Made by a program: the position numbers and the translations under genes. Below are positions 9,504 through 19,580 of a stretch of 62,404 nucleotides of DNA, piece by piece. The notes under the pieces were generated by a model. The model worked only from the letters and a program-made list of their open reading frames with translations. It was not told the origin of the DNA and did no database searches. Each line of letters begins with the position of its first letter. Within the stretch, counting starts at the first letter, position 1. The DNA lies in NCBI GenBank assembly GCA_003427395.1, contig BFEA01000330.1:1549393-1611796 (forward strand), read 5' to 3'. Source of the stretch: Chara braunii. Its lineage: Eukaryota; Streptophyta; Charophyceae; Charales; Characeae.

Positions 9504-9992
9504 ATGATAGCAGGGACTCTTCGTATGATCACTTGGGAAGACTCCGCAGACGATGAGTCGTCATCGAAGGACGCGGATAGCAGTGACGAAAATGATCCAG
9601 AAATCGTGAAGCTAGCACGACAGCGTATTTATTACCTGCCGCCCAGGACGATCCCAAGAACGATGCATCTAACCAGTAGGAACATCCAAAGGACCAAGGC
9701 GATGATCTTTGGAGAACCCCTCGTATAGATTTCGAGGATGGTCGATTCCTTGGAACCCCCTCAAACCCTGTACGAAGGAATCCCCCCTCTCCTCGCCCGA
9801 TATAACGACAAAAAACACTACTACGACATCACGGATCTACCAAGGTCCCTGCTGACACCTGCAAAAGAAGTACGATTGCTACGCTTGGGGGCGGAAGCCA
9901 GTTCTTTGGAACCCCCTGGGCGTCTTGAGGTTGAATCAGATGAACTCGGAGTAAAGATTGCAACTAAAATCGTACCGTGGCAGGATATCTGA
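9504..9992 (+). pseudogene. Protease-RT linker of element A
   Basis: Two frames (9,504-9,728 acidic, 9,738-9,992) have no catalytic motif but are conserved in element C (44,359-44,619 and 44,719-45,075) and faintly in B. The motif LEPP(Q/G) occurs twice (about 9,755 and 9,907). The second copy's DNA is repeated just before the 3' LTR. It probably serves as a spacer or structural segment of the polyprotein. Confidence 0.6.
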
Positions 9993-10016
9993 GATGGGAT
10001 CACCCCGGAAGGACAC

Positions 10017-11290
10017 GTGGCCATCCGGGAGGAAGACGCCCAGATGATGGTCACGGTGTTCTCCTGGCGATCGGACCATTCGTTCAACTCTGCGCCACCA
10101 CCCGATGTGGCGAAACAGGCACGCACGAAGCAGATCGACGTACGGATCTGGGACCACCTATTTGAGTTACACGTCCCACAGTACGTACCTGACGAAATTC
10201 ACCGGGTGATTGCGGATATTTTGACGGAATATCAGGGAGTGATTAGCATAACCGATACTGACATTGGCTTGTCGTTGGTTATCCAACACGAAATTCAGAC
10301 GGGAAATTATTCCCCAATCCACTGCAAGCCCTACCGATACTCCCAGATAGAACGAAAAAAGGCTCTCGAACGAATACGGGAATTCGAAGCAAGCGGGTGG
10401 ATTGAACCCACCACCGGACCATGGTCATTTCCAGTAGTGTTAGTACCGAAGAAGAACGGATCGATTTGCATATGCATCGATTACTGCAAACTGAATGAAA
10501 TCACGATTAAAGATGTGTATCCCCTCCCCCGGATTGATGATTTGCTGGATGCGATTGGATGCGCTAATTATTTCAGTAAGTTTGATATTCGCCATGACTC
10601 CCATCACATTCTGGTTAAGGAGGAAGATCGGCCAAAGACGGCCTTCGTGTTGTTTGAAGGCACGTTGTAGTGGGTTCGGTGTCCGATGGGAATTTGCAAC
10701 GCGCCTGCCATGTTCCAGCGAGCGATGAACATGACATTCCAGAACTTCGTCAACAAGACGCGGCTAACTCAGGGAATGATCAACTTCTACGTGATCGTAT
10801 ACATGGATGATATCCTTGTCTACTTGGAGACCTATCATGGGCATGCACAACACATTGAGTGGACGCTGGGAGCGTTGAGGGACGCTGGGTTCAAGATCGC
10901 ACTCGAAAAAAGCGAATTTTTCCTTTTGGAAATTTCGTTCTTGGGCTACGTCGTGACACGTGGAGGATTGCGGCCTGACTCGAGAAAGGTCGCGGCGGTG
11001 AGAGAAGCCCCGGTTCCCACGTCACTGACGCAGGTTCGAGCCTTCTTGGGGTTGGCCTCGTACTATCGTCGTTTCATCAAAGGCTTCGCCGCGATTGCAC
11101 GACCGCTAACGAATCTGTTACGAAAGGACCAGCCTCTTAGTTGGGACGCGGAGTGTGAGCAGGCCTTCGCGACCCTCAAAGACGCTCTGGCGACGACACC
11201 TATTTTGATCAAACCGGACCCCTCGAAACAGTTCATTCTTATCACGGATTGGCAACCGAAAGCGATTTCCGTTATTCTAGCGTAGAAGGG
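10017..11290 (+). pseudogene. pol: Reverse transcriptase of element A
   Basis: All expected blocks can be read. SWIEPTTGPWSF-like and VVLVPKKNGSICICIDYCKLN open the palm, FSKFDIRHDSHHILV contains the first catalytic Asp, and PMGICNAPAMFQRAM is the primer-grip region. YMDDILVY (10,800-10,823) holds the second and third Asp. The thumb follows with FLGYVVTRGGLRPD and FLGLASYYRRFIKGFA. The frame is interrupted by TAG at 10,668 and TAG at 11,283. At the latter, element C has CAG (Gln), so that stop is a C-to-T change. It copies genomic RNA to cDNA in the particle. The catalytic triad is intact, unlike element C (YMNE). Confidence 0.92.
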
Positions 11291-11729
11291 GAACGATGGT
11301 CGCGAACATGTCATCGAGTATGCGTCGCGCACGGTGCTAGACGAGAGGAGGAATGACTCAGCACCCCAAGGCGAATGCTATGCAGTACTAGTCTGGGGAA
11401 TCCAGCACTTCCATCCGTATCTCTATGGGCAGAAGTTCCGCCTCGTAACGGATCATGAACCCCTGCTGGCATTGAAGAAACTCACTAATTACACGGGCAT
11501 GATTGGGCGTTGGGTGGTACGACTACAGGAGTACGACTTCGACATCATCCACCGGAAGACAGAGGGGCACGACAACGCGGACGGACTGATACGTCTGCAT
11601 CGGCCCGCTAAAGTACCAAAGGGCGAAGAAATCACTCCGTGGAAGGAATTGGAACCAACAAACGGGCCTAAGTACGGAGAAGTGGCAGTTCTCCCGTGTG
11701 GCAAGAAGCAGACCGGTGGCAATGGGTGA
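11200..11729 (+). pseudogene. RNase H of element A
   Basis: Starts with FILITDWQPKAISVILA (first acidic residue) and continues through HVIEYASRTV, the E-C-Y-A block (GECYAVLVW) and HPYLYGQKFRLVTDHEPL. It ends with the gypsy tether-like GRWVVRLQEYDFDIIHRKT and NADGLIRLHRP. It removes the RNA strand during cDNA synthesis. The 11,283 TAG splits it. It ends at 11,729, overlapping the PHD-finger frame by 32 bases in a different frame. Confidence 0.88.
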
Positions 11730-12219
11730 CAGAGGTAACCTCACTACCCCTCTTTCTCACATCTCCTCTTCGTCTCTTCTCTCCCTTCCTGATAAATTTT
11801 GCTATTTTTGCGAAGCAATTTCTCGCGTATACTTTGTCTCCATGCGTCCTAACGGGGAAGGGTATGCGGAATGGATAGACTACCGACAGTGTGTCGCACG
11901 AGCCCATGACTCGTGCATCCAATACCGAAACGACAGTAAACCGTGGTTATGCCCCTTGTGTCGGGTTGACAAGATCCCGACCGAGGCTCGCTTTCTGGAT
12001 GCCACATCAGAAGGGTTGGAAAAGACTCGGAAATTTCGAAGGGCCAAAGTATGGACCGACATCGCTTTGATTGCTACCTTAGTTGGTAACCCCCTCCAGG
12101 ATTTCACCAAGGAAGATCGGAGGAGGGCTAACGAAAGGGCTCGGGATTATCGATGGATAGAGGGTAGGTTAGAAAAACGAAAAACGGACGGTTGTACCGC
12201 ATCCGTTCATGAGGTATGA
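11698..12219 (+). pseudogene. PHD finger plus integrase N-terminal linker of element A
   Basis: This 173-residue frame lies between RNase H and integrase. Residues 35-88 (11,800-11,961) fit C4HC3 PHD spacing: C35-x2-C38-x23-(Y62)-x2-C65-x4-H70-x2-C73-x11-C85-x2-C88. The hallmark WLCPLC ends the finger. The third ligand is Tyr (TAC); element C has Cys there, so TGC to TAC is the likely change. After the finger comes a helical linker ending in ARDYRWIEGRLEKR, which is the usual lead-in to a gypsy integrase zinc domain. PHD fingers read histone H3 tails, so a chromatin-tethering role is a reasonable inference. I know of no standard gypsy domain order with a PHD here. Confidence 0.78.
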
Positions 12220-13320
12220 CTGGGTGAAAACGGCACATGAGGAAACGACAACCCATTTTGCTGTATGAATTACAGAATCAGCAATCGACAAAAATGAGTG
12301 GTATTGGTCCAATATTCGTGACGATGTGAAATTCATCGTCGCAAGCTGTCAAGTCTGTGCTGCTGACAAGGCGCCGATCCAGCCACCAAGATCGATAGTT
12401 CCAACGGTAGTTGAGCGGCCGTTCTAGAGGGTGAGTATGGATACCACTGATATTGTGGTACCTCCTGGTCCTAATAGTTGTGAATACTCAGTCCTATTGG
12501 GTTTGTCGATCATTTTTCGAAATGGATCGAGGCCTACCCGTGTCGCACGCGGCAAGCCGCCGAAATCGCGCAGTATGTTAATCGTTTTCTCGGGATGCAC
12601 CAGGATACGGAAGAGATCCTGAGCGATAATGGGGTAGAATTCAAAGGGGAACTATTGAGGAACCTGGTCATACACGGTGTCGCTGTGCGGAACACCACGC
12701 CCCACATGTCACAATCCAATGGGCTGGTAGAAAACGCCAACAGAGTGATAAAGACAACACTGCGACGAAACATCGCGGCACGGGATCCGAGGCCCTGGCC
12801 CGATATCGTCGACCACATCCTAGCGGTCCATCGCGGAACGCCCCACGAATCGATGGGCTTGAGCCCCTTCCAATTAAGGACTAATAGCGTCGCTTGTGTA
12901 TCGATACCAAGCCTCCCTGACGAATCAACGCTCAACCGTCAGCCCACAAGGGCCACAACGCGAGACAAGGCCAAGCGGCACCTAGAGTTAATGGAACGGT
13001 CCCTCCCCAGGCTAGCCCGAAAACTCCAAAAAATGATCGAGTTGACCCATGGCCGACAGGTCCGAAGCTACCAGGCCCGGAACGGGAATGCAGGTCTCGG
13101 CCCCAGTACAAATTGGGGGAAATTGTGCAGGTGAGGAAATGTGCTCGCCAGGGCAAGCTAGCGTCACGATTCTTCGGGCGATTCCACGTGATTGAGCTCG
13201 GACCAAACGGCGTGAACACCGCGCGGCTTGTGCCCCAGGTCTCCGGCAGCCGATCGGCTCGTCCGATCATCCGCCACGTGTCCTACCTTCGTCCCCTTCC
13301 TCCTTCCCCATCTTCGCATT
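12185..13320 (+). pseudogene. Integrase of element A
   Basis: The zinc-binding part reads AHEETTTHF (His pair) and, about 40 residues on, CQVCAADKAP (Cys pair). The catalytic core has MDTTDIVV (first Asp), SDNGVEFKGE (second Asp) and NGLVENANRVIK (Glu), so all DDE residues are visible. The C-terminal part (FFGRFHVIELGPNGVNTARL ... PIIRHVSYLRP) is the SH3-like GPY/F module, not a chromodomain. Frames change near 12,230, 12,500 and 13,120, and a TAG is present at 12,425. It would join cDNA to the host chromosome. Confidence 0.9.
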
Positions 13321-13468
13321 CGCCCGATTCCTCCTTCGCTGCGGAAGAGGACGACGACTGCTTATCGCCCGTCTCTCCGTCTCCTTCTCGTTCTCTTTCT
13401 ATTACTCTGTCTCCATCGCCATCGCCATGAGTTTTCTTACGGAGTGAGCTCTCGACAATCCTCTGCTG

Positions 13469-13909
13469 GTGTCACGGTGTCACATCTCGACGATTCGACA
13501 AGTTCATCATCCGCGGCTCAATCCAGCTCTTCGGCGACTTGCGCAGTTCTTCTGTACCCAGGGAGTGTACGCGGCTGCTGAGTTTCGTTTTGCAGGAAGT
13601 CCCCGGGCGGTTGTTTTAGCAGAGGCAGTAGGAGTCCATCGGCCATCGGCCCCGGGAATCAGCCACGTGTCTGCGGTGGTCGCCTTCAGTGGCGTCATCA
13701 GCACCATCGGCCCGCTGCGACATACAGCTATCAAGTCGTCGCTCCGGCTGTGGGCACAACAGTTGGCGGCGGAGTGGAATTGTTGGCTCACGCCCCACGG
13801 AGATGACCTTTTTCCCACGGATGACGTTGACTTCGACGGGGTCCGAACCTTCCAGCACGAGCCGACGGTGGTGCTCCCGGAACTCATCCCCTTCCCCCGT
13901 CCTCAATGA
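13469..13909 (+). pseudogene. Accessory ORF X1 of element A (unknown function)
   Basis: An open frame follows integrase and ends in VVLPELIPFPRPQ-stop. In element C (- strand, ending at 40,660) the homologous end reads IVLPELVPFAQGQ-stop at the same length. Upstream the two also match (DDVDFDGVRTFQHEP vs the corresponding C segment), so the reading frame has been under selection. The stop TGA overlaps the ATG of the next frame as ATGA (13,906-13,909). The true start is uncertain; the first 60 or so residues show no match in C. No membrane segment or known domain is apparent. Confidence 0.6.
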
Positions 13910-14997
13910 ACCCATCCCCAATCTCCACTTTCGACCTCCCCTCCTTCTTTCCCACCTTCTGGCAGTCCGGAGTCCATCCGCATCTTTCCTTTCGACTGGA
14001 ATCACTTGCTGTCCCCCTTCTCGATCCCCTGCAGTGGAGACGTTGGCGAGAACACTTCGCTGAGCTGTCGGTGTGTCTGGTCGGAGTAAGAGTCACGTGG
14101 ACGCGGCACGGGGATCACCGCCAGTGGGCCGAGTACCTCGAACTGCTTATCATTTAGGCGTGGCGAACGGAAATGGAGGGCGATCTGTTCGGATTCCTCT
14201 TCGGATCGGTGCGGCCCGATCACCGCCAACCAATCGTGCACGAGTTAACGGTCCCCCTTGCGCAGCTGGCCTACGATCTCCCACTCGAGATCGTCTCGCA
14301 GAACGACGACAGCCCGGTTCTGCACGTCCTCATGCGAACCTTGGCGCCATATCTTCAGTGGTTGGCGTGCTTGGAGGAACCTGGAAGCGGTCGTAACCCA
14401 CCGTCAAAACGCGATTATCTGGACCCGCACGAGATAGTCGACGTCGCCTTCTTCCAAGATCAGACGGCCTCCGAGAATGAGGAGGTAGAGATTGAAGCGG
14501 AAGAAGAAAGCTCGGAAGAAGAGGAAGAGGTCGAAGAAAGGTCCGACGAGGAAGTAACTCCCGAGGAAGGAAGTTACAGTGAGCACAGCGAAGGGGAGCA
14601 AAGTGAAGCGGAGGAGGAAGAAGAGCAAGACGGTGAAGAAGAAGAAGAAGACCAGGGGAAATTAGAGGAGTCGGAGTACGAAGGATTTGAGGAGGAAGTG
14701 CGTGACGAAGCTCGGGCGCAGGCCCAGGCGCAGAAGAGCGAAGAAATCGCGGCCGGGAAGAGACAGTTGGAATTCGCCAGCGCAGCCGGCCAGCCGCTCG
14801 CCGACGATCGGGCCCGGGATCCAGAGCCACCTAAGCCCGAGGATGGAGAGACAGCTGCCGAGACTTCGGCCGCATCAGCAAGACGGCGACGGAGCCGATC
14901 CCCCTCCCCCTCCACCTCCGACCGCCCACCAACTCGTCCACGTACCGATGCGGGGCATCGGGCTTCGTCCCCGGTCCTTATCCCGCCGTCCCCTTGA
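13906..14997 (+). pseudogene. Accessory ORF X2 of element A (unknown, acidic)
   Basis: Starts with the ATG of the ATGA overlap. Segment 1 (STFDLPSFFPTFWQSGVHPH...) matches element C (STFSLPFDFPPFWQSPIHPN). After a TAG at 14,155-14,157, where element B reads CAG, segment 2 (GDLFGFLFGSVRPDHRQPIV ... LDPHEIVDVAFFQDQ) matches both B and C. It then passes into a strongly acidic Glu/Asp tract of about 110 residues and a basic, Ser/Pro-rich end. The acidic tail is also present in B (21,786-22,040) and C (39,818-40,138). It occupies the env position, but I see no signal peptide or membrane anchor. Function unknown; a nucleic-acid-mimicking or histone-binding tail is only a guess. Confidence 0.68.
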
Positions 14998-15241
14998 TCA
15001 CCTCTCCTTCTGCTAGATCACAACCCGCGTTACCTTCCCCGCCAATCCTTTCCCCATCGATACCTTCCGTTTTTTTTACACCACCCGTCTCGCTGTCACT
15101 GTTTATCCCCACCCTTCCACCCGATGTGCCCGCCCTGTCTTCTGCCTCCATATCCTTTTCCTTAGTGCCGCGTGGCGAGGCCACAAAATTATCGAGGTAT
15201 ACTGCATGATTACGGGGACTATCCCCTCATAAGAGAACCAC

Positions 15242-15475
15242 GATCACTTTCGAGCGGCCCTCTTCCGAACCTTCACCACCCTCTACCCCGACTACCTCGC
15301 GTCCCTCCCCTACACAGGCAACCGATTCCCCCACTTCCACTGGATCGTTCGTTATCAGGAACTTCCGGAGACGGTGGCCGGAATGGAGAGCTTCCTTCCC
15401 CCGCTACCCATCAACCCTCCCCCTCGCCACCCCTCCATGTACCGTCTCCCCTTTCCCCTCCCCGACGCTCGCTGA
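15242..15475 (+). pseudogene. Accessory segment X3 of element A (unknown)
   Basis: The frame beginning HFRAALFRTFTTLYPDYLAS and running to FLPPLPINPPPRHPS aligns with element C (TFCTLYTDNLTSLP ... FLPPLPQSYPPTSPS, about 39,230-39,440, - strand). It also aligns with element B (TLYAQYLASFP ... YFPPFPQEWP, about 21,250-21,440, - strand). It is offset by one base from the X2 frame, so it is either a third ORF or the frameshifted end of X2. A proline-rich linker (about 15,000-15,180) precedes it. Confidence 0.6.
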
Positions 15476-15693
15476 TGTATGACAGATGGGCACGCGTCAT
15501 GACATCGACACGTGTAATCCCCTCCTTGGATTGTTGATGGCCCTCCCTGAGGAATTAGTAGTAGACTTGTGTTGCCACGATTGAATGACGTCCACACTCC
15601 TTCGAACGGTAAGTGGCATAGAAAGAAGAGTTCCTCGTGTCGATCGATTAGAGAGATCGACACGTGTCAACAAGCAAGCAAAAGCTTGCTAAT

Positions 15694-15718
15694 ATTGGAA
15701 CCCCCTGGGCGTCACATA
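15694..15718 (+). other. Pre-LTR conserved motif of element A
   Basis: TTGGAACCCCCTGGGCGTC followed by ACATA immediately precedes the 3' LTR, where a polypurine tract is expected. The same string precedes the 3' LTR of C (39,016-39,040, - strand) and, with small changes, of B (20,958-20,984, - strand). Nineteen bases of it also occur at about 9,906-9,925. It is not purine-rich on the plus strand, so its role in plus-strand priming is uncertain. Confidence 0.6.
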
Positions 15719-18155
15719 TGTGACGAACCACTTTTTGTAGCGCGCAATTTTCTGCGTGGTTGCAATGAGGGGTCCTAAGCTGGGAAGGTTGGGCCAATTA
15801 CGGGAGATTGGGATGGACGGGAAATTGCATCAGTACCCTCGCTTCTTCGTCTTTTGCGTCGATTTTTTTGGATGGCTTAGTTCGGAGCTGGGTGTGTCCC
15901 GGGACGGGTGATTGATTGGTCGGATGGCTGGCGCACCGCCAGGCGCACGATTCATAAATGTCGACGTCATTTCTTTTTGGTTCGGTTTCGGAACTTTTTG
16001 GGCGCGGACATCGTGCGGGAATTTGCTTCATTCTTTTTGAATTCTTTTTCGAATTTTGTCGAGCCCCGATGGCTCTCGCAATTTCGAACTTTCCTTCCAG
16101 AACCTGTACTTTTGCTTTTTCGCATTAGTTAGGAATTAGGAATTTTGTAATTAGGACTTTTGCCGCGCGACGCCTTTTTGCTTACGCGCTTCTTTATGCG
16201 GCTGCAACGAAATTCTGATAAGTCGGCGCCTTTAATCGGGTGTGTAACTGTAATTTTGGCTGGCGCCATTGTAACTGTATGTTTCTTCTTGCGCTTCGTC
16301 TTTCCCACCCTCCTCCTCTTTCTTTTGCCGCGTTTTTAGCTACGGACTGCATGCTCAGATCGATGCGTGGAGAGTGGCTACGCCCACCACGCCGCGGCCC
16401 GGTCATGCAGAACGCAGACACTCCCTCTCTAATCTCCCTCCTAAGTCCTGGTAATTCCGTGTTCTTCGCGCATGCATGCAAGCTATAAATTTTGCCTGCG
16501 CGATTAGTTAGCTCTCTTAACCAGCAGTTGGAAGCTCGGGGTTGCGTGATCAGAGAGGGTCGGCACACGAGCGAAGTAAGAGGTGAGTAGAGCAGGAGTC
16601 GGGCGACCCGACGAGCTGGTGCCAAACGCGCGGGGTTGACGCGGGCCATGACGGACTGTGGGCATGGGGGAAACTGACGGGTGCGGGAGGACTAAGCGGG
16701 GTGACGGCTTCGTGGGTGGGTGTGTGACGACGAACTGTCCCAATCGGAGAGAGAGCGAGAGGAAGAGGGAGTTGAGGTTGATGGACGCGGTTTTGTAGTT
16801 TCTTTTATCTTTTCTCCCTCCTGTCTCGTGTACATAAATTTTGATTTCGGCTCCGGGTGATTTGCCCGTTCTCTGTTTTTCGGAATCTGGACTTGGGTTT
16901 TTGTTCACACTTGTCTTCACGATTTCCATCTTAGATGCACTATGGGTGTATGTTGCTGAATGCACTGTGGGTGTATGTTGCTGAATGAATGGATGTATGG
17001 ATGCCATGTTTGGTTGCTTGTCTTTCTACCGGATCCTTGCCTTTGCCTTTGTTTGTTGCCTTTGATGCACTCATGAGTAGGAATTTTGTGCAATCGGTAA
17101 TCCCGTTCTCGTTTTTGCTCATCTTTTGATTGGACGGTAGTGCCTGTTGCATATTGCATACTCGACATTTACAGAGCGATTAGACACTCGGATGTCTGGC
17201 CTAGTGAATACCGCGCGAGGACGCGTGTAAGCGAGACTTGATCTGCGCATTTACACGTGCCCCCGTGTGTCGATTCGCCAATACAAGTGGCAAAAATACT
17301 GATACGACCATCCAAGGCCCGCGACGGAGCAATCATCCCGGGCGAACACGTATGAGCGCGACTTGATTCGCCCCAGCCTGCACGTGCTCACACGTGGTGA
17401 TCGCAATCGCCACGGACCCGCCCGTAGGCAACTCATAACTTTGTGATAATACAATGACACGATTCTGGAATTCAGACTCATCATACGACCCAGATTACTT
17501 TACCCCTTGGATACACGAGATTCTCCGACAGAGATACCCTTGCCTAACCGAGAACCGACTGTGTCCTCGGGAATTTCACTGCGCCACCACTAGCGACCGC
17601 CAGTGCTCTGATTTCCCCTCTCCGGACCACACCTACTACTTCACCCACCCCGGATTTGTCGTTATCTCCACCAATTTTCCTTCCTTTCGCCTTCTTCTTC
17701 CATATCACCAACTCAGCGTCGTCTCGTGGCCGACCATAGCCTCATACTGGCCCAGTACGCCTTGCGGAAACTGCCGACGACGTGGCGATCAGAGGATCCC
17801 GGAATTTCGGAGGCCCAACCCAAACGCGTGACGACCGGCGCCACGTGGCAACTCTCGACAACCTGACTCATCGGAGCCCCACGTACCCCTTAGGGACCCT
17901 CCCGCAAACCGCCGTCCCCGAAACCAATGGCTCGCCCGACCCTGAGCAACCCATGCATACCATCAGCCTTGTGACCAGAGGTGGTCCGCCCTCTCCGCCA
18001 AATTGCACTCGTGCCCCCGAAAAACCCTGCCATAGGAGATTTCATTTCTGACCTGGGACTCCACCCCCACTTTCCCAAAAATCCTTGGCACACCCCTTTT
18101 CGCACTTCCAGGACCACATCCTACTCCGATCAGGAAGTCGCGCTGGGCGTGAGGT
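15719..18155 (+). repeat. 3' LTR of element A
   Basis: Begins TGTGACGAACCA and ends near GCGTGAGGT, matching the 5' LTR throughout with scattered substitutions and small indels. The most visible indels are an insertion near 16,480 and a duplicated GTATGTTGCTGAATG segment near 16,950-16,985. Confidence 0.92.
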
Positions 18156-18590
18156 TAGGGTTTCACAACCCTACCAGTACCAAGGGCAACTTGGACCAGG
18201 CAGCAGTGACAAGCACCAAGGCTAGGCAATCTCCCAGTCCTAGCATGGCAAGGCAAGCTGGCACCCAATCATGAGAGTCCACCCAGCAGGAGAACCTAGG
18301 CAAGGCAAGCTGGCACCCACGGACACAACCCACCGTCCTTCCCCTAACTTACCATACGCTAGGTGGAACTCGGACTAGCCGGAGTGACTTATATCCCTAC
18401 CCTACCCTAGAGTCTAAGCCATGCATGAGCAGACCCCATCATGTACCTGATACCCCCCCAGCCCGGTATCATAGTTGTATGTATATGCATGCCCAAAGGC
18501 TATGTAAGTATGAGCCCACAGGCTGTGTATCATGATATTCACAAGCCATGATTTTTGTGAATACCCGGAAGCTATGTGTGATGTTCAACC
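18156..18590. other. Unassigned spacer between elements A and B
   Basis: Contains GGCAAGGCAAGCTGGCACCC twice (near 18,249 and 18,302) and some imperfect palindromes (near 18,530). No coding or RNA signal. It may include the degraded end of element B's 3' LTR. Confidence 0.4.
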
Positions 18591-19504
18591 TTTGGGCAAC
18601 TGAGTATGGGGAATTAGACGTAACTGAAGTTCCCCCACGTGGTTCCGATTTTAGTGAGAACTCGTCACCGTTGCGCGAAAAGGAAATAAACGCGCGCAAT
18701 TTTCAAACACCCATTCAATCCAAAAAGTATCGTTGAACTTTGTCACGGGCTGCGGGCCGTATTTTAGAGTAGAAGGTTGAGGGTACTTACGTGGGATCTC
18801 GTTTTCGGATCAGATCCCGCCGTTGCTCGTTGCAGAGCTCGGAATCCGACGTGGAGGGCCCTAGCCTGGTTGCTCGTTCCTTGTTTCGTCTGCACCACGT
18901 GTTCAGTAGTGGAACCCCTTTTACCATTGTGCACGACGACAATCGTTGCACAAGGTGTTAGGCCAGTGGGGTGCTATTGCCATCCTCGGGATGACAAGCA
19001 ACTCGTTAAAAGGCAATAGCAACGAGTACAGAGGGAAGTGGATATCGATAATTACAAAACCAACACCCACGAATCCAGAACACCTTGTCTCAAGTGGAAG
19101 TTAATAATACCCGCCGATCTTTGCAACGACTTCCCGTACGTCCCACTCGCAGAAACGTGTCCTTTCCTCGTTGTACGGAAATGGCCGCGATGGGGATGAG
19201 GGGAGTCGACACCCAGACAGATCGGAGCAATCGGTCCACATGGCACAGACAAATTCTAAGTACATGAATCTATCCAATCTCTGTTCAATCACGTAAGTAA
19301 TCAATTATAATTCTACAGACTTTCTTGCATTTCCTCCATTCGGCGAACCGATAAAAAAAAAGGGGGTGAGTTCGATCCGAGCACAACGACAATCATCATT
19401 CATCACAGGAGCAATACGCATGCATAAAAAATCTTACATACATAAATTCTCCATTGACAGGTATATCAATCAACAGAAAAAGAAAGATTGACGAGATCTT
19501 TCAA

Positions 19505-19507
<3 letters not shown>

Positions 19508-19579
<72 letters not shown>
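19508..19579. repeat. (GA)n microsatellite within LTR of B
   Basis: About 70 bases of GA with one AAG interruption. The 5' LTR has its own (GA)n at the same place (30,764-30,818), so the microsatellite was part of the LTR before insertion. Confidence 0.85.

Positions 19580-19580
<1 letters not shown>

Larger units (their letters stand above)
4920..18155 (+). mobile_element. Element A: full-length Ty3/gypsy LTR retrotransposon
   Basis: Long direct repeats of ~2.4 kb at both ends enclose a primer-binding site, gag with a zinc knuckle, protease, RT, RNase H, a PHD finger, integrase and an accessory region. RT/RNase H precedes integrase, which places it in Ty3/gypsy. At 13.2 kb it is large for the class because of the LTRs and the 3' accessory module. 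Frames are broken by at least half a dozen stops or shifts, so this copy is not autonomous. I could not match a target-site duplication outside the LTRs. The first 129 bp of the two LTRs differ at three positions, which suggests moderate age. Confidence 0.93.

Noticed and set aside
13113-13430. Chromodomain at the integrase C-terminus
   Set aside because: The segment fits the GPY/F SH3-like module; the aromatic cage pattern of a chromodomain is missing.
13469-14997. Envelope gene (endogenous-retrovirus-like)
   Set aside because: Position fits, but there is no signal peptide, cleavage site or membrane anchor, and the protein ends in an acidic and Ser/Pro-rich tail.
4920-18155. Intact, active retrotransposon
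   Set aside because: Several premature stops and frameshifts in gag, protease, RT and integrase, plus loss of a PHD ligand, rule out autonomy of this copy.
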